Numbered from the stretch's first letter, positions 1 to 10,134 are shown. The stretch is 64,000 bases of DNA from Vibrio gangliei (GCF_026001925.1 NZ_AP021869.1:1984001-2048000), one strand, 5' to 3'. Notes: generated from the letters alone by a model not told the origin. Numbers and translations are program-made.

Positions 1-261
1 AACTTGAACTTCTTTGCTTTTACCACCACCAGCAGACACACTTAATGTGCTTTTGGTTTTGCGTTGTAAAGTCAGGCGTGTTGGCTCCGCATCGGCTGAG
101 CCGTTACCTTTTTTAAGGTGCGCAAGAAGCTGTTGCTTCTCGGCATCAGTCACACTGTCTGTACTGGTTTTTTTAATACCAGCATCAGCAAGTTGTTCTA
201 CTAAGTGATCAACTGGCGTACCAATTTCGTCACTTAGCTGTTTCACTGTCAGTTCTGTCAT
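1..261 (-). CDS. infB: Translation initiation factor IF-2, N-terminal part (cut by window edge)
   Basis: Only the first 87 codons are present. The protein begins [16 protein letters not shown], the small IF2 N-terminal subdomain typical of proteobacterial IF-2, followed by a charged, low-complexity linker ([24 protein letters not shown]). IF-2 is the GTPase that places initiator tRNA in the ribosomal P site; its G domain lies outside the window. The gene follows nusA by 22 bases on the same strand, the conserved rimP-nusA-infB order, and initiator tRNA itself is encoded upstream at 2569-2645. The ATG at 261 has a purine-rich ribosome binding site (AAGGAGAAAG) just upstream. Confidence 0.95.
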   Translation of the reverse strand, partial: MTELTVKQLSDEIGTPVDHLVEQLADAGIKKTSTDSVTDAEKQQLLAHLKKGNGSADAEPTRLTLQRKTKSTLSVSAGGGKSKEVQV

Positions 262-283
262 ACTGCTTTCTCCTTGCTGAAAA

Positions 284-1771
284 TTATTCTTCGTCGCCGA
301 ACCAGCAAATGTTACGAGCGGCCATAATTAATTCACCGGCACGTTGCTCACTTAGGCCTTCAATACCTTCTAGGTCATCAGTACCTTGGTCGGCTAAATC
401 TTCTAAAGTCACTACACCCTTAGCGGCTAATTTGAACGCCATTTCGCGCTCTAAGCCTTCTAAAGCAAGTAGGTCTTCAGCAGGCTCTAAACCTTCAAAT
501 GATTCTTCTTGTGCAAGTGCAAGCGTGGTTAACGCATCTTTCGCACGAGAACGTAATTCTTCAACGATGTCTTCATCAAGACCATCGATTTCTAGAAGTT
601 CGTTTACTGGAACGTAAGCGATCTCTTCTAATGTTGAGAAGCCTTCTTCTACAAGCAATTCAGCAAAATCTTGCTCGATGTCTAAGTGCTTCATGAAGTT
701 TTCGATTGCCGCACCTGATTCTTCTTGGTGTTTCTTCTTCAGATCTTCCACTGTCATGACGTTCAGTTCCCAACCAGTTAGTTGAGAGGCTAGACGTACG
801 TTTTGACCACTACGGCCAATCGCTTGTGCTAGGTTATCAGCTTCAACCGCGATATCCATTGAGTGAGAATCTTCATCAACGATAATCGATGCAACATCAG
901 CTGGCGCCATTGCGTTGATAACAAACTGCGCTGGGTTGTCATCCCAAAGTACGATATCAATACGCTCACCACCCAGTTCGCCAGAAACCGCTTGTACACG
1001 TGCGCCACGCATACCGACACAGGCACCAACAGGGTCAATACGACGGTCATTGGTTTTCACTGCGATCTTAGCGCGAGAGCCTGGATCACGAGCGGCTGCT
1101 TTTAGCTCAATCAGTTCTTCACCAATTTCTGGCACTTCAATGCGGAACAGTTCAATTAGCATGTCAGGCTTAGAACGTGTTAAGAACAGTTGGAAGCCAC
1201 GAGCTTCTGGCTTAACAGCGTAAAGTAGGCCACGAATACGATCGCCTGGACGTAAATTTTCACGTGGAAGTTGGTCTTCACGTAAAATCACAGATTCAGC
1301 GTTGTTACCAAGATCAACAATAACGGCATCACGTGTTGCTTTCTTTACAACACCTGTAACGAGTTCGCCTTCGTTATCGATGAATTGCTCAACAATTTGA
1401 GCGCGCTCTGCTTCACGTACTTTTTGTACAATAACTTGTTTTGCCGTTTGAGTGGTAATACGGTCAAAAGTGACTGACTCAATATCATCCTCAACGTAAT
1501 CACCAAGCTCGATAGATTCATCATCAAACTTCGCAGCTTCTAGTGAAATTTCTTTCGTTGGAAACTCAACTTCTTCAACCACTAACCAACGACGAAATGT
1601 TTCAAAATCACCGGTCTTACGGTCAATTTCTACGCGAACTTCAATTTCGTGCTCGCTTTTCTTTTTAGTTGCCGTAGCTAAAGCAATTTCTAATGCTTCA
1701 AAAATACGCTCACGGGGAACAGCCTTCTCATTCGAAACTGCTTCAACAACCGCTAAAATTTCTCTGTTCAT
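284..1771 (-). CDS. nusA: Transcription termination/antitermination factor NusA
   Basis: 495 residues, the full length of gammaproteobacterial NusA. Order of domains: RNA polymerase-binding N-terminal domain (about 1-125), S1 domain (about 135-200, [21 protein letters not shown]), two KH domains (about 230-345, including [15 protein letters not shown] and [13 protein letters not shown]), then two acidic helix-hairpin-helix repeats at the C-terminus (about 365-495) that in E. coli contact the alpha subunit, N protein and the enzyme's own KH region. It modulates pausing, intrinsic and Rho termination and rRNA antitermination. It lies 18 bases after rimP and before infB; in E. coli NusA autoregulates this operon. 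Confidence 0.98.
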   Translation of the reverse strand: MNREILAVVEAVSNEKAVPRERIFEALEIALATATKKKSEHEIEVRVEIDRKTGDFETFRRWLVVEEVEFPTKEISLEAAKFDDESIELGDYVEDDIESVTFDRITTQTAKQVIVQKVREAERAQIVEQFIDNEGELVTGVVKKATRDAVIVDLGNNAESVILREDQLPRENLRPGDRIRGLLYAVKPEARGFQLFLTRSKPDMLIELFRIEVPEIGEELIELKAAARDPGSRAKIAVKTNDRRIDPVGACVGMRGARVQAVSGELGGERIDIVLWDDNPAQFVINAMAPADVASIIVDEDSHSMDIAVEADNLAQAIGRSGQNVRLASQLTGWELNVMTVEDLKKKHQEESGAAIENFMKHLDIEQDFAELLVEEGFSTLEEIAYVPVNELLEIDGLDEDIVEELRSRAKDALTTLALAQEESFEGLEPAEDLLALEGLEREMAFKLAAKGVVTLEDLADQGTDDLEGIEGLSEQRAGELIMAARNICWFGDEE

Positions 1772-1789
1772 GTTATCGCCTCTTCAGAC

Positions 1790-2245
1790 TTAAAATTTTG
1801 GTATCAAGTTAGCTTTAGAAATATTACTTAAAGCAAATTGTTCTTCTTGGCCATCGACAGTAATCGTAATGATTTCTCCGTCCACAGCAGTAATAATGCC
1901 TTTCCACTTACGGCGGTTATTCATCGCCATTTTCAATACCACATTCACATCATGACCAATAAATTGTTCATAATGAGCAGGTTTGAACAAGGGACGCTCT
2001 AAACCTGGTGATGAAACTTCTAAGTTATATGCAACCGTGATCGGATCTTCTACGTCCATTACCGCACTCACTTGGCGGCTTACTTCTGCACAGTCATCCA
2101 CTGTGATGCCATTTTCATGATCGATGAAAATACGTAATGTAGAGTGCTCACCCGCTCGGATAAATTCCAAGCCAACCAATTCATAACCAGAAGCCGCAAC
2201 AGGTGCTTCTAATAATTCGGTTAATTGTTTTTCTAAACCAGTCAT
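1790..2245 (-). CDS. rimP: Ribosome maturation factor RimP
   Basis: The product has 151 residues from the ATG at 2245, matching the family length; a reading frame open ten codons further upstream is less likely because GGAGAG sits just before 2245. Beginning [16 protein letters not shown], it has the RimP N-terminal alpha/beta domain ([18 protein letters not shown]) and the C-terminal SH3-like domain ([14 protein letters not shown]). RimP binds the 30S subunit and assists its maturation. First protein gene of the rimP-nusA-infB operon, after the initiator tRNA gene. Confidence 0.96.
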   Translation of the reverse strand: MTGLEKQLTELLEAPVAASGYELVGLEFIRAGEHSTLRIFIDHENGITVDDCAEVSRQVSAVMDVEDPITVAYNLEVSSPGLERPLFKPAHYEQFIGHDVNVVLKMAMNNRRKWKGIITAVDGEIITITVDGQEEQFALSNISKANLIPKF

Positions 2246-2349
2246 ACTTCTCTCCGGAAATAAAGCTTGCTCCACATTTTCTGCACCTTGCTGATGTACA
2301 TCACAGGCAACAAAACTAAGAAGTTAAGCTTAAAGCCGATCGTCCAGAA

Positions 2350-2373
2350 ACAAAAAAAGGGCTTAAAGCCCAA
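2350..2373 (-). terminator. Intrinsic terminator-like hairpin in the rimP leader
   Basis: On the minus strand GGGCT-TTA-AGCCC is followed directly by seven U residues (A tract at 2352-2358). The stem is short (5 bp) but the U tract is perfect. It lies about 105 bases upstream of the rimP start, so it could act as an attenuator of rimP-nusA-infB. Confidence 0.55.
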
Positions 2374-2436
2374 TTCAAACACCATGCCTTATCTGAACTT
2401 CACTTGCTGATCATTTAATCCACAAGTAAAACAGAT

Positions 2437-2468
2437 AATAAAAAACCCCGAAATGTCGGGGTTTTTTA
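2437..2468 (-). terminator. Terminator after the leuU-metY tRNA genes
   Basis: AAAAACCCCGA-AATG/CATT-TCGGGGTTTTTT: a strong GC stem with a short loop and T tracts on both sides, so it can work on either strand. On the minus strand it ends the tRNA-Leu/tRNA-fMet transcript. Confidence 0.85.
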
Positions 2469-2568
2469 TTGCTGGACCCTGATATTACTAAGCTATTATT
2501 TTAGCCTAGCTATGCTGAAAGTCAGCCTTTCAACATAAAAACTTGCAACAGCATATCCTAGTTAGGAT

Positions 2569-2645
<77 letters not shown>

Positions 2646-2716
2646 TCCGATTTTGCTTTCTATTTCTGAGCGGCATTATACGCTCTGAGATAAACTTTAC
2701 AAGTTTTACACAATAA

Positions 2717-2801
2717 TGGTGCCGAGAGGGGGACTTGAACCCCCACACCATAAGGCACTAGCACCTCATGCTAGCGTGTCTACCAATTTCACCATCTCGG
2801 C
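2717..2801 (-). tRNA. leuU: tRNA-Leu (GAG)
   Basis: 85 bases with encoded CCA; class II tRNA with a long variable arm. Acceptor GCCGAGA pairs with TCTCGGC before ACCA, and the anticodon loop in GCATGAGGTGC reads GAG. It sits between secG and the initiator tRNA gene, the position of leuU in E. coli. Confidence 0.95.
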
Positions 2802-2831
2802 AAGATTATTCTTCGTCTTTTTTAAAAGACC

Positions 2832-3179
2832 TTACTGAGGAATTTCGTCGTTGCTCTTAGGAGCCGGAATTTCATCAGTAGCAACACTGTCGTTTTTATC
2901 TGTTTTTTGCTCAACACTCAAACTTGGTGCAGCAAATTTAGATTCGTGCTTAGCCGTTGACATATGACCAAGAACCAAGCTAATGATAAAAAATACTGTT
3001 GCGAAAATTGCAGTTGAACGGGTTAGGAAATTACCTGAGCCGCTAGAACCAAAAACTGTGTTTGATGCTCCAGCCCCGAACGAAGCTCCCATGTCTGCGC
3101 CTTTACCTTGCTGAATCAACACTAGGCCAATTACACCAAGCGCAGCCAGTAGATAAATCACAAGTAGAACTGTTAACAT
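2832..3179 (-). CDS. secG: Preprotein translocase subunit SecG
   Basis: 115 residues, normal for SecG. Two transmembrane helices are visible: residues about 2-22 ([22 protein letters not shown]) and about 52-72 ([21 protein letters not shown]), separated by the conserved cytoplasmic [23 protein letters not shown] loop. A charged, Pro-containing tail follows. SecG associates with SecYE in the inner membrane and stimulates SecA-driven export. It is followed by leuU and metY on the same strand, as in E. coli. Confidence 0.96.
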   Translation of the reverse strand: MLTVLLVIYLLAALGVIGLVLIQQGKGADMGASFGAGASNTVFGSSGSGNFLTRSTAIFATVFFIISLVLGHMSTAKHESKFAAPSLSVEQKTDKNDSVATDEIPAPKSNDEIPQ

Positions 3180-3424
3180 TTTTCCACCTATGTTCTAAAT
3201 TTCTGAGTTATCGTACTTAAAAGCTATTTTCACAACTAAAAAACACGAATAACGCACCTCCCTAATGAGGCGGAGAGATACTAACCAAACCAATCGAGAC
3301 TGACAAGTGAAAAATGGCAAAAATATCCATCTTGATGTTCAAACGATTAAAAAAGGTGCAAAAGTGCGATAAATGTGGCGATTGTTATTATAACCAAAGC
3401 CACATCAATCCACTTACTATTGCC

Positions 3425-4762
3425 CTAACAGTTCTCTTTTACTTTATCAGCGATCGCATGCGCTGAGCTTTCAACTAATTGCGCGTCTTCACCTTCGACC
3501 ATGACACGAATCAAAGGCTCGGTTCCTGATTTGCGTAATAGCACACGTCCTTTATTACCTAATTCAGATTCAACTTGAGCAACAGAATCCAGTACTGCAG
3601 GGTTTTGTAAAGGATCGATATCGCCAGAGAAACGTACATTTACGAGCACTTGAGGGTATAAAGTCATACCGGATGCTAAAGCGTTAAGAGACAACTTGCT
3701 CCCCACGACAGATGCCAGAACTTGTAAAGCAGCAACAATCGCATCCCCTGTAGTCACTTTATCTAATAAAATCACATGACCAGAGTTTTCTGCACCAATT
3801 TTCCAGCCTTTTTCTAGCAACTGTTCCATCACATAACGGTCACCGACTTTGGCTCGAACAAATGGAATACCGAGCTGTTTTAAACCATTTTCCATGCCTA
3901 GGTTAGTCATTAGTGTACCTACTACCCCACCTTTCAATTCACCTCGACGCAGTGCGTCGCGTGCAATGATATAAGCGATTTGGTCACCATCAACTTTATT
4001 GCCAAGCTCATCAACCATGATGATACGATCACCATCACCATCGAAAGCTAAACCTAAGTCCGCTTTTTCTTCTATCACTTTTGCCTGTAGTGCTCGAACA
4101 TCTGTCGCACCCACTTCTGCGTTGATGTTAGTGCCATTCGGTTCACAGCCAATTGCAATCACATCGGCCCCCAGTTCAGTAAAGACACTTGGTGCAATGT
4201 GATATGTCGCTCCATGGGCACAATCTAAGACAATTTTTAGCCCTTTTAGGCTTAATTCATTTGGAAAGGTACTTTTACAGAATTCAATGTAACGACCGGC
4301 AGCATCCACCATACGTTTTGCTTTACCCAGCATGGCCGATTCTACACATTCGATGTCTTTTTCTAACTCAGCTTCAATCGCCAGCTCAATGTCATCAGGC
4401 AGTTTTGTACCTTCCGACGAAAAAAACTTGATGCCGTTGTCATAATAAGGATTATGCGACGCTGAAATCACGATGCCCGCTTCAGCACGGAACGTTTGCG
4501 TTAAGTAGGCAACAGCAGGAGTTGGCATCGGACCGGTTAAAATTGCTTTTAAGCCAGCAGCAGCTAACCCCGCTTCAAGCGCAGATTCCAACATATAACC
4601 CGAAATGCGCGTATCTTTACCAATAATGACTTGTTTGGTTCCCTGTTTAGCTAAAACTCGGCCCGCAGCCCAACCTAGTTTTAATACGAAATCAGGCGTA
4701 ATCGGGTATTGACCCACTTTGCCGCGAACCCCATCGGTACCAAAATATTTTCTTTCTGACAT
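3425..4762 (-). CDS. glmM: Phosphoglucosamine mutase
   Basis: 445 residues. It converts glucosamine-6-phosphate to glucosamine-1-phosphate for UDP-GlcNAc, and so for peptidoglycan and LPS. Visible signatures: the catalytic phosphoserine loop [10 protein letters not shown] with Ser102, the metal-binding loop DGDGDR around residue 241, the sugar-specificity loop GAENSGH, and the C-terminal phosphate-binding motif RKSGTEP. It lies 138 bases after folP in the ftsH-folP-glmM order. A 245-base gap with no gene separates it from secG. Confidence 0.98.
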   Translation of the reverse strand: MSERKYFGTDGVRGKVGQYPITPDFVLKLGWAAGRVLAKQGTKQVIIGKDTRISGYMLESALEAGLAAAGLKAILTGPMPTPAVAYLTQTFRAEAGIVISASHNPYYDNGIKFFSSEGTKLPDDIELAIEAELEKDIECVESAMLGKAKRMVDAAGRYIEFCKSTFPNELSLKGLKIVLDCAHGATYHIAPSVFTELGADVIAIGCEPNGTNINAEVGATDVRALQAKVIEEKADLGLAFDGDGDRIIMVDELGNKVDGDQIAYIIARDALRRGELKGGVVGTLMTNLGMENGLKQLGIPFVRAKVGDRYVMEQLLEKGWKIGAENSGHVILLDKVTTGDAIVAALQVLASVVGSKLSLNALASGMTLYPQVLVNVRFSGDIDPLQNPAVLDSVAQVESELGNKGRVLLRKSGTEPLIRVMVEGEDAQLVESSAHAIADKVKENC

Positions 4763-4900
4763 GAGCTGTCCTATTTATTCTTTTTAGCGTTGAATACTGT
4801 TATTACTGAGTTTTGTTCTTACTTGGTTCTGTTATTACTAAATAGTAAGTGAAAATGATAGACGTAAACAACCGAGTTTATCAGCCTTTCATATCTAGCT

Positions 4901-5731
4901 TTACTGGTTACTCGCGACCATTTCAAGAATTCGCATCGCATCTTGTGTTTCAACCACATCGTGCACTCGCAAAATCTGTGCTCCCTTTTGTGCGGCAATC
5001 GTGGCACAAATCACACTACCAACAACGCACTCCTTCGTCGGCTTATTCAATGCGTTGGATACCATTGATTTACGCGACATCCCCGCTAGAATTGGCAATT
5101 TGTAATGATGAAAATGCTCTAAATGGGCTAATAGTTGATAGTTATGCTCAACCGTTTTTCCAAATCCAAACCCCGGATCGATAATGATATTTTCACGATC
5201 AATTCCTGCTGCAACACACTCTTCAATTCGTCGCGTTAAAAAGGCATCTACATCGTTTAACACATCCTGGTAATCTGGATTATCTTGCATATTTTTAGGC
5301 TGACCTTGCATGTGCATGATGCACACTGGCACACCATATTCAGCAACAACGTCTAACGCCCCTGGCTCTGAAAGTGAACGGATGTCGTTAATAAAATCTG
5401 CGCCATGCTCTAACGATTGTTTCATGACTTCGGCTTTACTGGTATCAATCGAAATCCACACATCCGAAACATCTCGAATCGCTTTAACTAAAGGGATAAC
5501 ACGGCGTAGTTCTTCTTCTAAGGAAACCTCTGCCGCCCCTGGTCTCGTTGATTCGCCACCAATATCAATAATCGTCGCGCCTGCCGCTACCATCGTATTA
5601 ACTTGCGCCAATGCTGCCTCTAAATGCTGATATTTTCCACCATCGGAAAATGAATCCGGCGTAACATTTAAAATACCCATAATTTGTGGGCGTGAAAGGT
5701 CTAGGGTTTTCCCGTTTGAAGTCAATTTCAT
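4901..5731 (-). CDS. folP: Dihydropteroate synthase
   Basis: From the ATG at 5731 the product has 276 residues and begins MKLTSNGKTLDLSRPQ; the frame is open 25 codons further upstream, but the family start and a GAGAG site about ten bases before 5731 favour this one. It condenses pABA with hydroxymethyl-dihydropterin diphosphate in folate synthesis and is the sulfonamide target. The TIM-barrel signatures are clear: IMGILNVTPDSFSDGG (pterin diphosphate loop), INDIRSL, IDPGFGFGKT and the C-terminal LRVHDV. Confidence 0.96.
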   Translation of the reverse strand: MKLTSNGKTLDLSRPQIMGILNVTPDSFSDGGKYQHLEAALAQVNTMVAAGATIIDIGGESTRPGAAEVSLEEELRRVIPLVKAIRDVSDVWISIDTSKAEVMKQSLEHGADFINDIRSLSEPGALDVVAEYGVPVCIMHMQGQPKNMQDNPDYQDVLNDVDAFLTRRIEECVAAGIDRENIIIDPGFGFGKTVEHNYQLLAHLEHFHHYKLPILAGMSRKSMVSNALNKPTKECVVGSVICATIAAQKGAQILRVHDVVETQDAMRILEMVASNQ

Positions 5732-5802
5732 TAAACATTTACTCTCAATGTAAACACAGCCTCTGCGTAGAAAATGCAGTGAAAAGGATATGATTTGGAA
5801 AA

Positions 5803-5832
5803 GCAAAAAGCCCTGACTCTCATCAGGGCTTT
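5803..5832 (-). terminator. Terminator between ftsH and folP
   Basis: AAAGCCCTGA / TCAGGGCTTT, 10-bp stem with a 6-base loop and a short T run on the minus strand. It lies 18 bases after the ftsH stop, so folP-glmM is expressed by readthrough or from its own promoter in the short gap. Confidence 0.8.
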
Positions 5833-5849
5833 GATACCGCTATTCTTGA

Positions 5850-7790
5850 TTACGAGTCTTTTTTATCAGACTCATCATCTGCTGAAGTGGTTTGCTCCGC
5901 TTTAGGCTCAGAGGATTTCACTTCTGCTTTTGGTGCTGGTTCAGCTGGCTTAGCTTCGCTGTCCGTCCAACCTTGTGGCGCACGGATTGTTTCAGAGCGA
6001 TTCATGAGGTCATCAATCTGCCCCGCATCAATCGTTTCATACTTCATCAATGCATCCTTCATTGCATGCATGATATCCATATTCTCTTCTAAGATCTTCT
6101 TAGCGCGATCATAGTTACGATCAATAATACTACGTACTTCTTGGTCAATCAGACGTGCAGTATCATCGGATACATGCTTAGTTTGCGTTACGCTACGACC
6201 AAGGAATACTTCCCCTTCATCTTCAGCATAAAGCAATGGACCAAGTTTTTCCGAGAAGCCCCACTGGGTAACCATTTTACGAGCAATATCTGTCGCGCGC
6301 TCAATATCGTTTGACGCACCTGTCGATACTTTATCGGCACCATAGATTAACTCTTCCGCTAAACGACCGCCGTATAAGCTAGAAATCATTGATTCTAAAT
6401 GTTGACGAGACATACTCACGCGATCTTGCTCTGGTAAGTACATCGTCACACCAAGCGCTCGGCCACGAGGAATGATAGACACCTTGTAGACAGGATCATG
6501 CTCAGGAACGAGACGACCGACAATTGCGTGGCCTGCTTCATGGTAAGCCGTTGATGCTTTCGTTTCTTCCGACATCACCATAGAGCGGCGCTCTGCACCC
6601 ATCATGATTTTGTCTTTCGCAAGCTCAAATTCAACCATAGAAACGTTACGCTTGTTACCACGTGCAGCAAATAATGCAGCCTCGTTCACAAGGTTGGCAA
6701 GATCAGCACCCGAGAAACCTGGCGTACCACGAGCAATCAGTGACGGCTCAACATTTTCAGCCAGTGGCACTTTACGCATGTGAACTTTTAAGATTTGCTC
6801 ACGACCACGTACATCCGGCAAACCAACCACAACTTGGCGGTCAAAGCGTCCAGGACGTAGTAAAGCAGGGTCAAGTACGTCTGGGCGGTTAGTTGCCGCA
6901 ATAACGATAATACCTTCGTTACCTTCAAAACCATCCATTTCAACCAGCATTTGGTTCAATGTTTGCTCACGTTCATCGTGACCACCACCAACACCCGCAC
7001 CACGTTGGCGACCTACAGCATCAATCTCATCGATAAAGATAATACATGGTGAAGCTTTCTTCGCTTGCTCAAACATATCACGCACACGAGATGCACCGAC
7101 ACCAACGAACATTTCAACGAAGTCAGAACCTGAAATAGTAAAGAAAGGCACTTTGGCTTCACCGGCAATCGCTTTAGCCAGTAACGTTTTACCCGTACCA
7201 GGAGGACCTACCATCAATACGCCCGTTGGAATTTTGCCGCCCAGCTTTTGGAAACGACTTGGATCACGCAAGTAATCAACCAGCTCTTTTACGTCTTCTT
7301 TGGCTTCATCACAACCGGCAACATCAGCAAACGTCGTTTTGATTTGCTCTTCACTCATCATGCGTGCTTTGCTCTTACCAAACGACATGGCTCCTTTGCC
7401 ACCGCCGCCTTGCATTTGTCGCATAAAGAAAATCCAGACCCCGATAAGCAAAATCATTGGGAACCATGAAATAAAGATAGTTCCTAGTAGACTTTGCTGC
7501 TCAGGTGGTGTGCCAGACACTTTTACGTTCTGGTTAATAAGATCGTCGAGAAGCTTATCATCATAAACTGGCATATAAGTTACATTGCGAGAATTATCAG
7601 TTCGAACAAAGGTAATTTCTCTATCCTTGAACTTCGCCTCACGAACTTGGCCTTGACCAACGTCTTTTACAAAGGAAGTGTAATCAATCGCTTTTCCGTT
7701 ACTGTCTCCAGGCCCAAAGCTCTGGAAAACTGACATCAAAACTACGGCGATTACTAGCCATAAAATTAAATTTTTTGCCATGTCACTCAA
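5850..7790 (-). CDS. ftsH: ATP-dependent zinc metalloprotease FtsH
   Basis: 646 residues, full-length. An N-terminal transmembrane helix ([15 protein letters not shown]), a periplasmic segment, and a second helix near residue 105 ([18 protein letters not shown]) anchor it in the inner membrane. The AAA+ domain has Walker A GPPGTGKT at 195-202, Walker B IIFIDEID and the pore motif FVGVGA. The M41 protease domain has the zinc motif HEAGH at 417-421. It degrades regulatory and misassembled membrane proteins. The C-terminal tail is acidic and Ala/Pro-rich. It follows rlmE by 40 bases, a classic heat-shock pair. Confidence 0.98.
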   Translation of the reverse strand: MSDMAKNLILWLVIAVVLMSVFQSFGPGDSNGKAIDYTSFVKDVGQGQVREAKFKDREITFVRTDNSRNVTYMPVYDDKLLDDLINQNVKVSGTPPEQQSLLGTIFISWFPMILLIGVWIFFMRQMQGGGGKGAMSFGKSKARMMSEEQIKTTFADVAGCDEAKEDVKELVDYLRDPSRFQKLGGKIPTGVLMVGPPGTGKTLLAKAIAGEAKVPFFTISGSDFVEMFVGVGASRVRDMFEQAKKASPCIIFIDEIDAVGRQRGAGVGGGHDEREQTLNQMLVEMDGFEGNEGIIVIAATNRPDVLDPALLRPGRFDRQVVVGLPDVRGREQILKVHMRKVPLAENVEPSLIARGTPGFSGADLANLVNEAALFAARGNKRNVSMVEFELAKDKIMMGAERRSMVMSEETKASTAYHEAGHAIVGRLVPEHDPVYKVSIIPRGRALGVTMYLPEQDRVSMSRQHLESMISSLYGGRLAEELIYGADKVSTGASNDIERATDIARKMVTQWGFSEKLGPLLYAEDEGEVFLGRSVTQTKHVSDDTARLIDQEVRSIIDRNYDRAKKILEENMDIMHAMKDALMKYETIDAGQIDDLMNRSETIRAPQGWTDSEAKPAEPAPKAEVKSSEPKAEQTTSADDESDKKDS

Positions 7791-7830
7791 GGTGTCAGCC
7801 TCTCGGTCACTAATAATTAAAAGTAGGTTA

Positions 7831-8460
7831 CTACAGTTTATATCCTGTAGCTACGATATATACCTCACGAGAACGTGCGCGTGAAGAGTCTGGTTTACGA
7901 ATTTTTACAGCTTTAAACATTTCCCGTACATCTTTGACGTACTGATCAAAGCCTTCGCCTTGGAATACCTTAACAACAAAACTACCATTGGGAGCTAGAA
8001 CTTGTCGACACATATCCAAAGCCAATTCCACTAAATACATTGCTCTTGGTTGATCTACAGCCAGATTTCCGCTCATATTCGGCGCCATATCTGACATCAC
8101 AATGTCTACCATATCAGGTTGAATACGTTCTAGTAAGGCTTCTAACACGGAATCCTCACGGAAGTCACCTTGAAGGAAACTTACCCCTGCGATCGAATCC
8201 ATGGATAAAATGTCACAAGCTATTACTTGGCCTTCATCGCCCACGATACCTGCCGCATATTGTGACCAACCACCAGGCGCAGCACCCAGATCAACGACAG
8301 TTATTCCTGGTTTGAGTAATTTATCTTTTTCTTGAATTTCTTCTATTTTGAAAATAGCACGAGAACGGTAACCTTTCTTCTGGGCTTCCGCGACGTATTT
8401 GTCATCAAAATGCTCTTGTAACCAACGACCAGAGCTGGCCGAATGCTTTTTCTTGCTCAT
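7831..8460 (-). CDS. rlmE: 23S rRNA 2'-O-methyltransferase (U2552), RlmE
   Basis: 209 residues; also known as RrmJ or FtsJ. It methylates U2552 in the A loop of the 50S subunit. The SAM-binding motif [15 protein letters not shown] and the catalytic K-D-K set (conserved Lys in the [12 protein letters not shown] region, Asp in [10 protein letters not shown], Lys in FVVKVFQG) are visible. It is transcribed with ftsH on the minus strand and is divergent from yhbY, with 122 bases between the two starts. Confidence 0.97.
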   Translation of the reverse strand: MSKKKHSASSGRWLQEHFDDKYVAEAQKKGYRSRAIFKIEEIQEKDKLLKPGITVVDLGAAPGGWSQYAAGIVGDEGQVIACDILSMDSIAGVSFLQGDFREDSVLEALLERIQPDMVDIVMSDMAPNMSGNLAVDQPRAMYLVELALDMCRQVLAPNGSFVVKVFQGEGFDQYVKDVREMFKAVKIRKPDSSRARSREVYIVATGYKL

Positions 8461-8582
8461 TTAATACCTAATGATTCAGCAACGCTTTGCTTAAAACTAT
8501 TTAAGGAAAATATAGTCTTCCAGAATAGATGGCGTTAAAATAGATGTTTTCAACCCCAATAATATATAAAAATGGCCGCACA

Positions 8583-8879
8583 ATGAACCTAAGCACCAAA
8601 CAAAAGCAGCATTTAAAAGGACTAGCTCACAGTTTAAAACCTGTTGTGCTAATGGGCGCAAATGGATTGACTGAAGCTGTTCTTGCGGAAATTGAGCTTG
8701 CACTAGACCACCACGAGTTGATTAAAATCAAAGTGGCTTCAGAAGATCGCGAAACTAAAGCATTAATTATCGATGCTATTGTTCGTGAGACCAAAGCAGA
8801 GAAAGTGCAAACTATCGGTAAAATCTTAGTATTGTACCGCCAAAGTGAACAGCGCAAGATTGAGATCCCACGTAAGTAA
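8583..8879 (+). CDS. yhbY: Ribosome assembly RNA-binding protein YhbY
   Basis: 98 residues from the ATG at 8583 (MNLSTKQKQHLKGLAH), the family length; the open frame extends 13 codons upstream but lacks family similarity there. This single CRM-domain (IF3-C-like) protein has the GxxG loop in VLMGANGLTEAV and the conserved tail. YhbY associates with pre-50S particles. It is divergent from rlmE-ftsH and is followed by its own terminator. Confidence 0.94.
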   Translation: MNLSTKQKQHLKGLAHSLKPVVLMGANGLTEAVLAEIELALDHHELIKIKVASEDRETKALIIDAIVRETKAEKVQTIGKILVLYRQSEQRKIEIPRK

Positions 8880-8910
8880 ATACTTACCTACGTAATATAT
8901 CGATTTCAGA

Positions 8911-8935
8911 AAAGACTGCTACGGCGGTCTTTTTT
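8911..8935 (+). terminator. Terminator of yhbY
   Basis: AAGACTGC-TACG-GCGGTCTT, 8-bp stem with one G-U pair and a tetraloop, followed by a run of T. It lies about 32 bases after the yhbY stop. Confidence 0.85.
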
Positions 8936-8944
8936 CGTTTATCG

Positions 8945-8977
8945 GTTCTCGAGCGCTTCGCTGCTCGTAACTCGAAT
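8945..8977 (+). repeat. Dispersed GCGCTTCGCTGCTCGT repeat, copy A
   Basis: An exact copy of the 16-base core lies at 8953-8968, flanked by CTCGA half-sites on both sides. It sits just after the yhbY terminator and before the convergent greA terminator. Other copies occur near 12.7, 12.85, 19.0, 19.2, 25.75, 25.97, 46.4 and 52.6 kb. Confidence 0.75.
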
Positions 8978-9054
8978 CCCTTTCAACTCAAATCCCTTTC
9001 AAAATGCTCAGTGATCAAGTACCGAAAGATGACCCCCTATATTCGATGAATACA

Positions 9055-9083
9055 TACAAAAAAGCCGCATTAACTGCGGCTTT
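9055..9083 (-). terminator. Terminator of greA
   Basis: AAAGCCGC-AGTTAAT-GCGGCTTT on the minus strand, 8-bp stem with a U tract (A run at 9056-9063), 24 bases after the greA stop. Confidence 0.88.
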
Positions 9084-9106
9084 CAATCAAACGATAAAAT
9101 GGATGA

Positions 9107-9580
9107 TTAGATATAATCCACTTGCGTGATTTCAAAATCTTTATCGCCACCTGGGGTTGAGATAACCACTTCATCCCCTTCCATCTTGCCGATAAGGCCA
9201 CGAGCAATTGGCGAGCTTACAGAGATCTTACCGCCTTTAATGTCTGCTTCATCATCACCGACGATCTGATATTTCACTTCTTTGTCAGTATCAATATCCA
9301 GTAATGTCACGGTGGTACCGAAGATCACTTTGCCTGTATTGGGCATTTTCGCTACATCAATCACTTGAGCAACTGAAAGCTTATATTCAATATCACGGAT
9401 TTGAGCTTCGCAAATACCTTGCTCTTCACGAGCGGCATGGTATTCCGCATTTTCTTTTAAGTCACCTAACTCACGAGCCTCCGCAATCGCTGCAGAAATT
9501 AATGGGCGGCGCTTTAGTAGTGCTTCTAGTTCTGTACGCAGCAGTTGTTCACCACGTACGGTCATTGGGACTTTATCCAT
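9107..9580 (-). CDS. greA: Transcription elongation factor GreA
   Basis: 157 residues. It binds the RNA polymerase secondary channel and stimulates cleavage of backtracked transcripts. The N-terminal antiparallel coiled coil (about 1-75) carries the conserved [19 protein letters not shown] tip region with its acidic residues. The C-terminal FKBP-like domain has FGTTVTLLD and [10 protein letters not shown]. The start at 9580 follows a GAGG site. Upstream there is a terminator-like hairpin in the leader (9625-9656), which may limit its expression. Confidence 0.97.
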   Translation of the reverse strand: MDKVPMTVRGEQLLRTELEALLKRRPLISAAIAEARELGDLKENAEYHAAREEQGICEAQIRDIEYKLSVAQVIDVAKMPNTGKVIFGTTVTLLDIDTDKEVKYQIVGDDEADIKGGKISVSSPIARGLIGKMEGDEVVISTPGGDKDFEITQVDYI

Positions 9581-9624
9581 TTAAACCTCACTCCAACTCA
9601 ACTCCAAAGAGCGAATTTCGGACA

Positions 9625-9656
9625 ATAAAACCCCACTCAACAATATGCTGAGTGGG
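9625..9656 (-). terminator. Terminator-like hairpin in the greA leader
   Basis: On the minus strand CCCACTCA-(9-base loop)-TGAGTGGG is followed by GTTTTATT. It lies about 50 bases upstream of the greA start codon. In E. coli the greA leader contains an intrinsic terminator that releases the short GraL RNAs; the position and form here are similar, but the sequence relationship is my inference. Confidence 0.55.
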
Positions 9657-10134
9657 TGACGTTTGAAATAACTTTTGTAGCAACAGTGTAATTAAACTGA
9701 ATTAAAGAGTCATCATAAAAGTAAGACTTAAATCACATTTCGTTGAAATTATTGCTTTTTTCGAAAATTTAAAACTTTTCTAAAAAGCAATATTTTTTAC
9801 CACTTTTCACGAGCAAAATCTAAAAAAAACAAAATAGAGACACAGATCACAAAAATAAAAAACCCCAAATTAACACCAAAAAAACAACAACTTAAAAGCA
9901 ATAAAAACCAGTAACACGCTGACAATGAAGAATATTTACCTATTTTTATATTATTTGACTTCGCTATTGGGAACTTTCCGCGTAAAAAGAATTTCACAAA
10001 ATTCAAGATGCAAGCTTTTGTATATTGACTAAATTATAGTGGTTGTCACGCAAACTTGCGTAGCAGCTTTAATAAAAGAGAGTAGCAAATACTCCTTTCT
10101 TATATGGAAAGTAAAAACAGTTAGGATTAATACA
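9657..10134 (+). promoter_or_regulatory. AT-rich regulatory region upstream of the OmpU-type porin
   Basis: No gene in this stretch. It is very A-rich on the plus strand, with many TNAAA-like and poly-A tracts between about 9755 and 9915. In V. cholerae ompU is activated by ToxR binding to A/T-rich direct repeats, so ToxR control is plausible here but inferred. A -10-like TATAGT lies at 10035-10040 without a good -35. A 14-base palindrome (ACGCAA-AC-TTGCGT) at 10048-10061 would fall in the leader or near the transcription start. Confidence 0.45.

Larger units (their letters stand above)
2246..2568 (-). other. rimP leader region between the initiator tRNA gene and rimP
   Basis: The 323 bases between rimP and metY hold no gene. 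They contain two separate minus-strand terminator-like hairpins (at 2350-2373 and 2437-2468). Any transcript from metY must pass both before reaching rimP, so the rimP operon either depends on readthrough/antitermination or starts from a promoter in this stretch. No strong sigma70 promoter was obvious by eye. Confidence 0.6.

Noticed and set aside
5732..5806. Longer N-terminus for folP
   Set aside because: The extra 25 codons have no family similarity, and a ribosome binding site precedes the ATG at 5731.
9797..10006. Minus-strand 69-codon open frame rich in Phe and Leu upstream of the porin
   Set aside because: It arises from A-rich promoter DNA; no ribosome binding site or recognisable family, and it overlaps the probable regulatory region.
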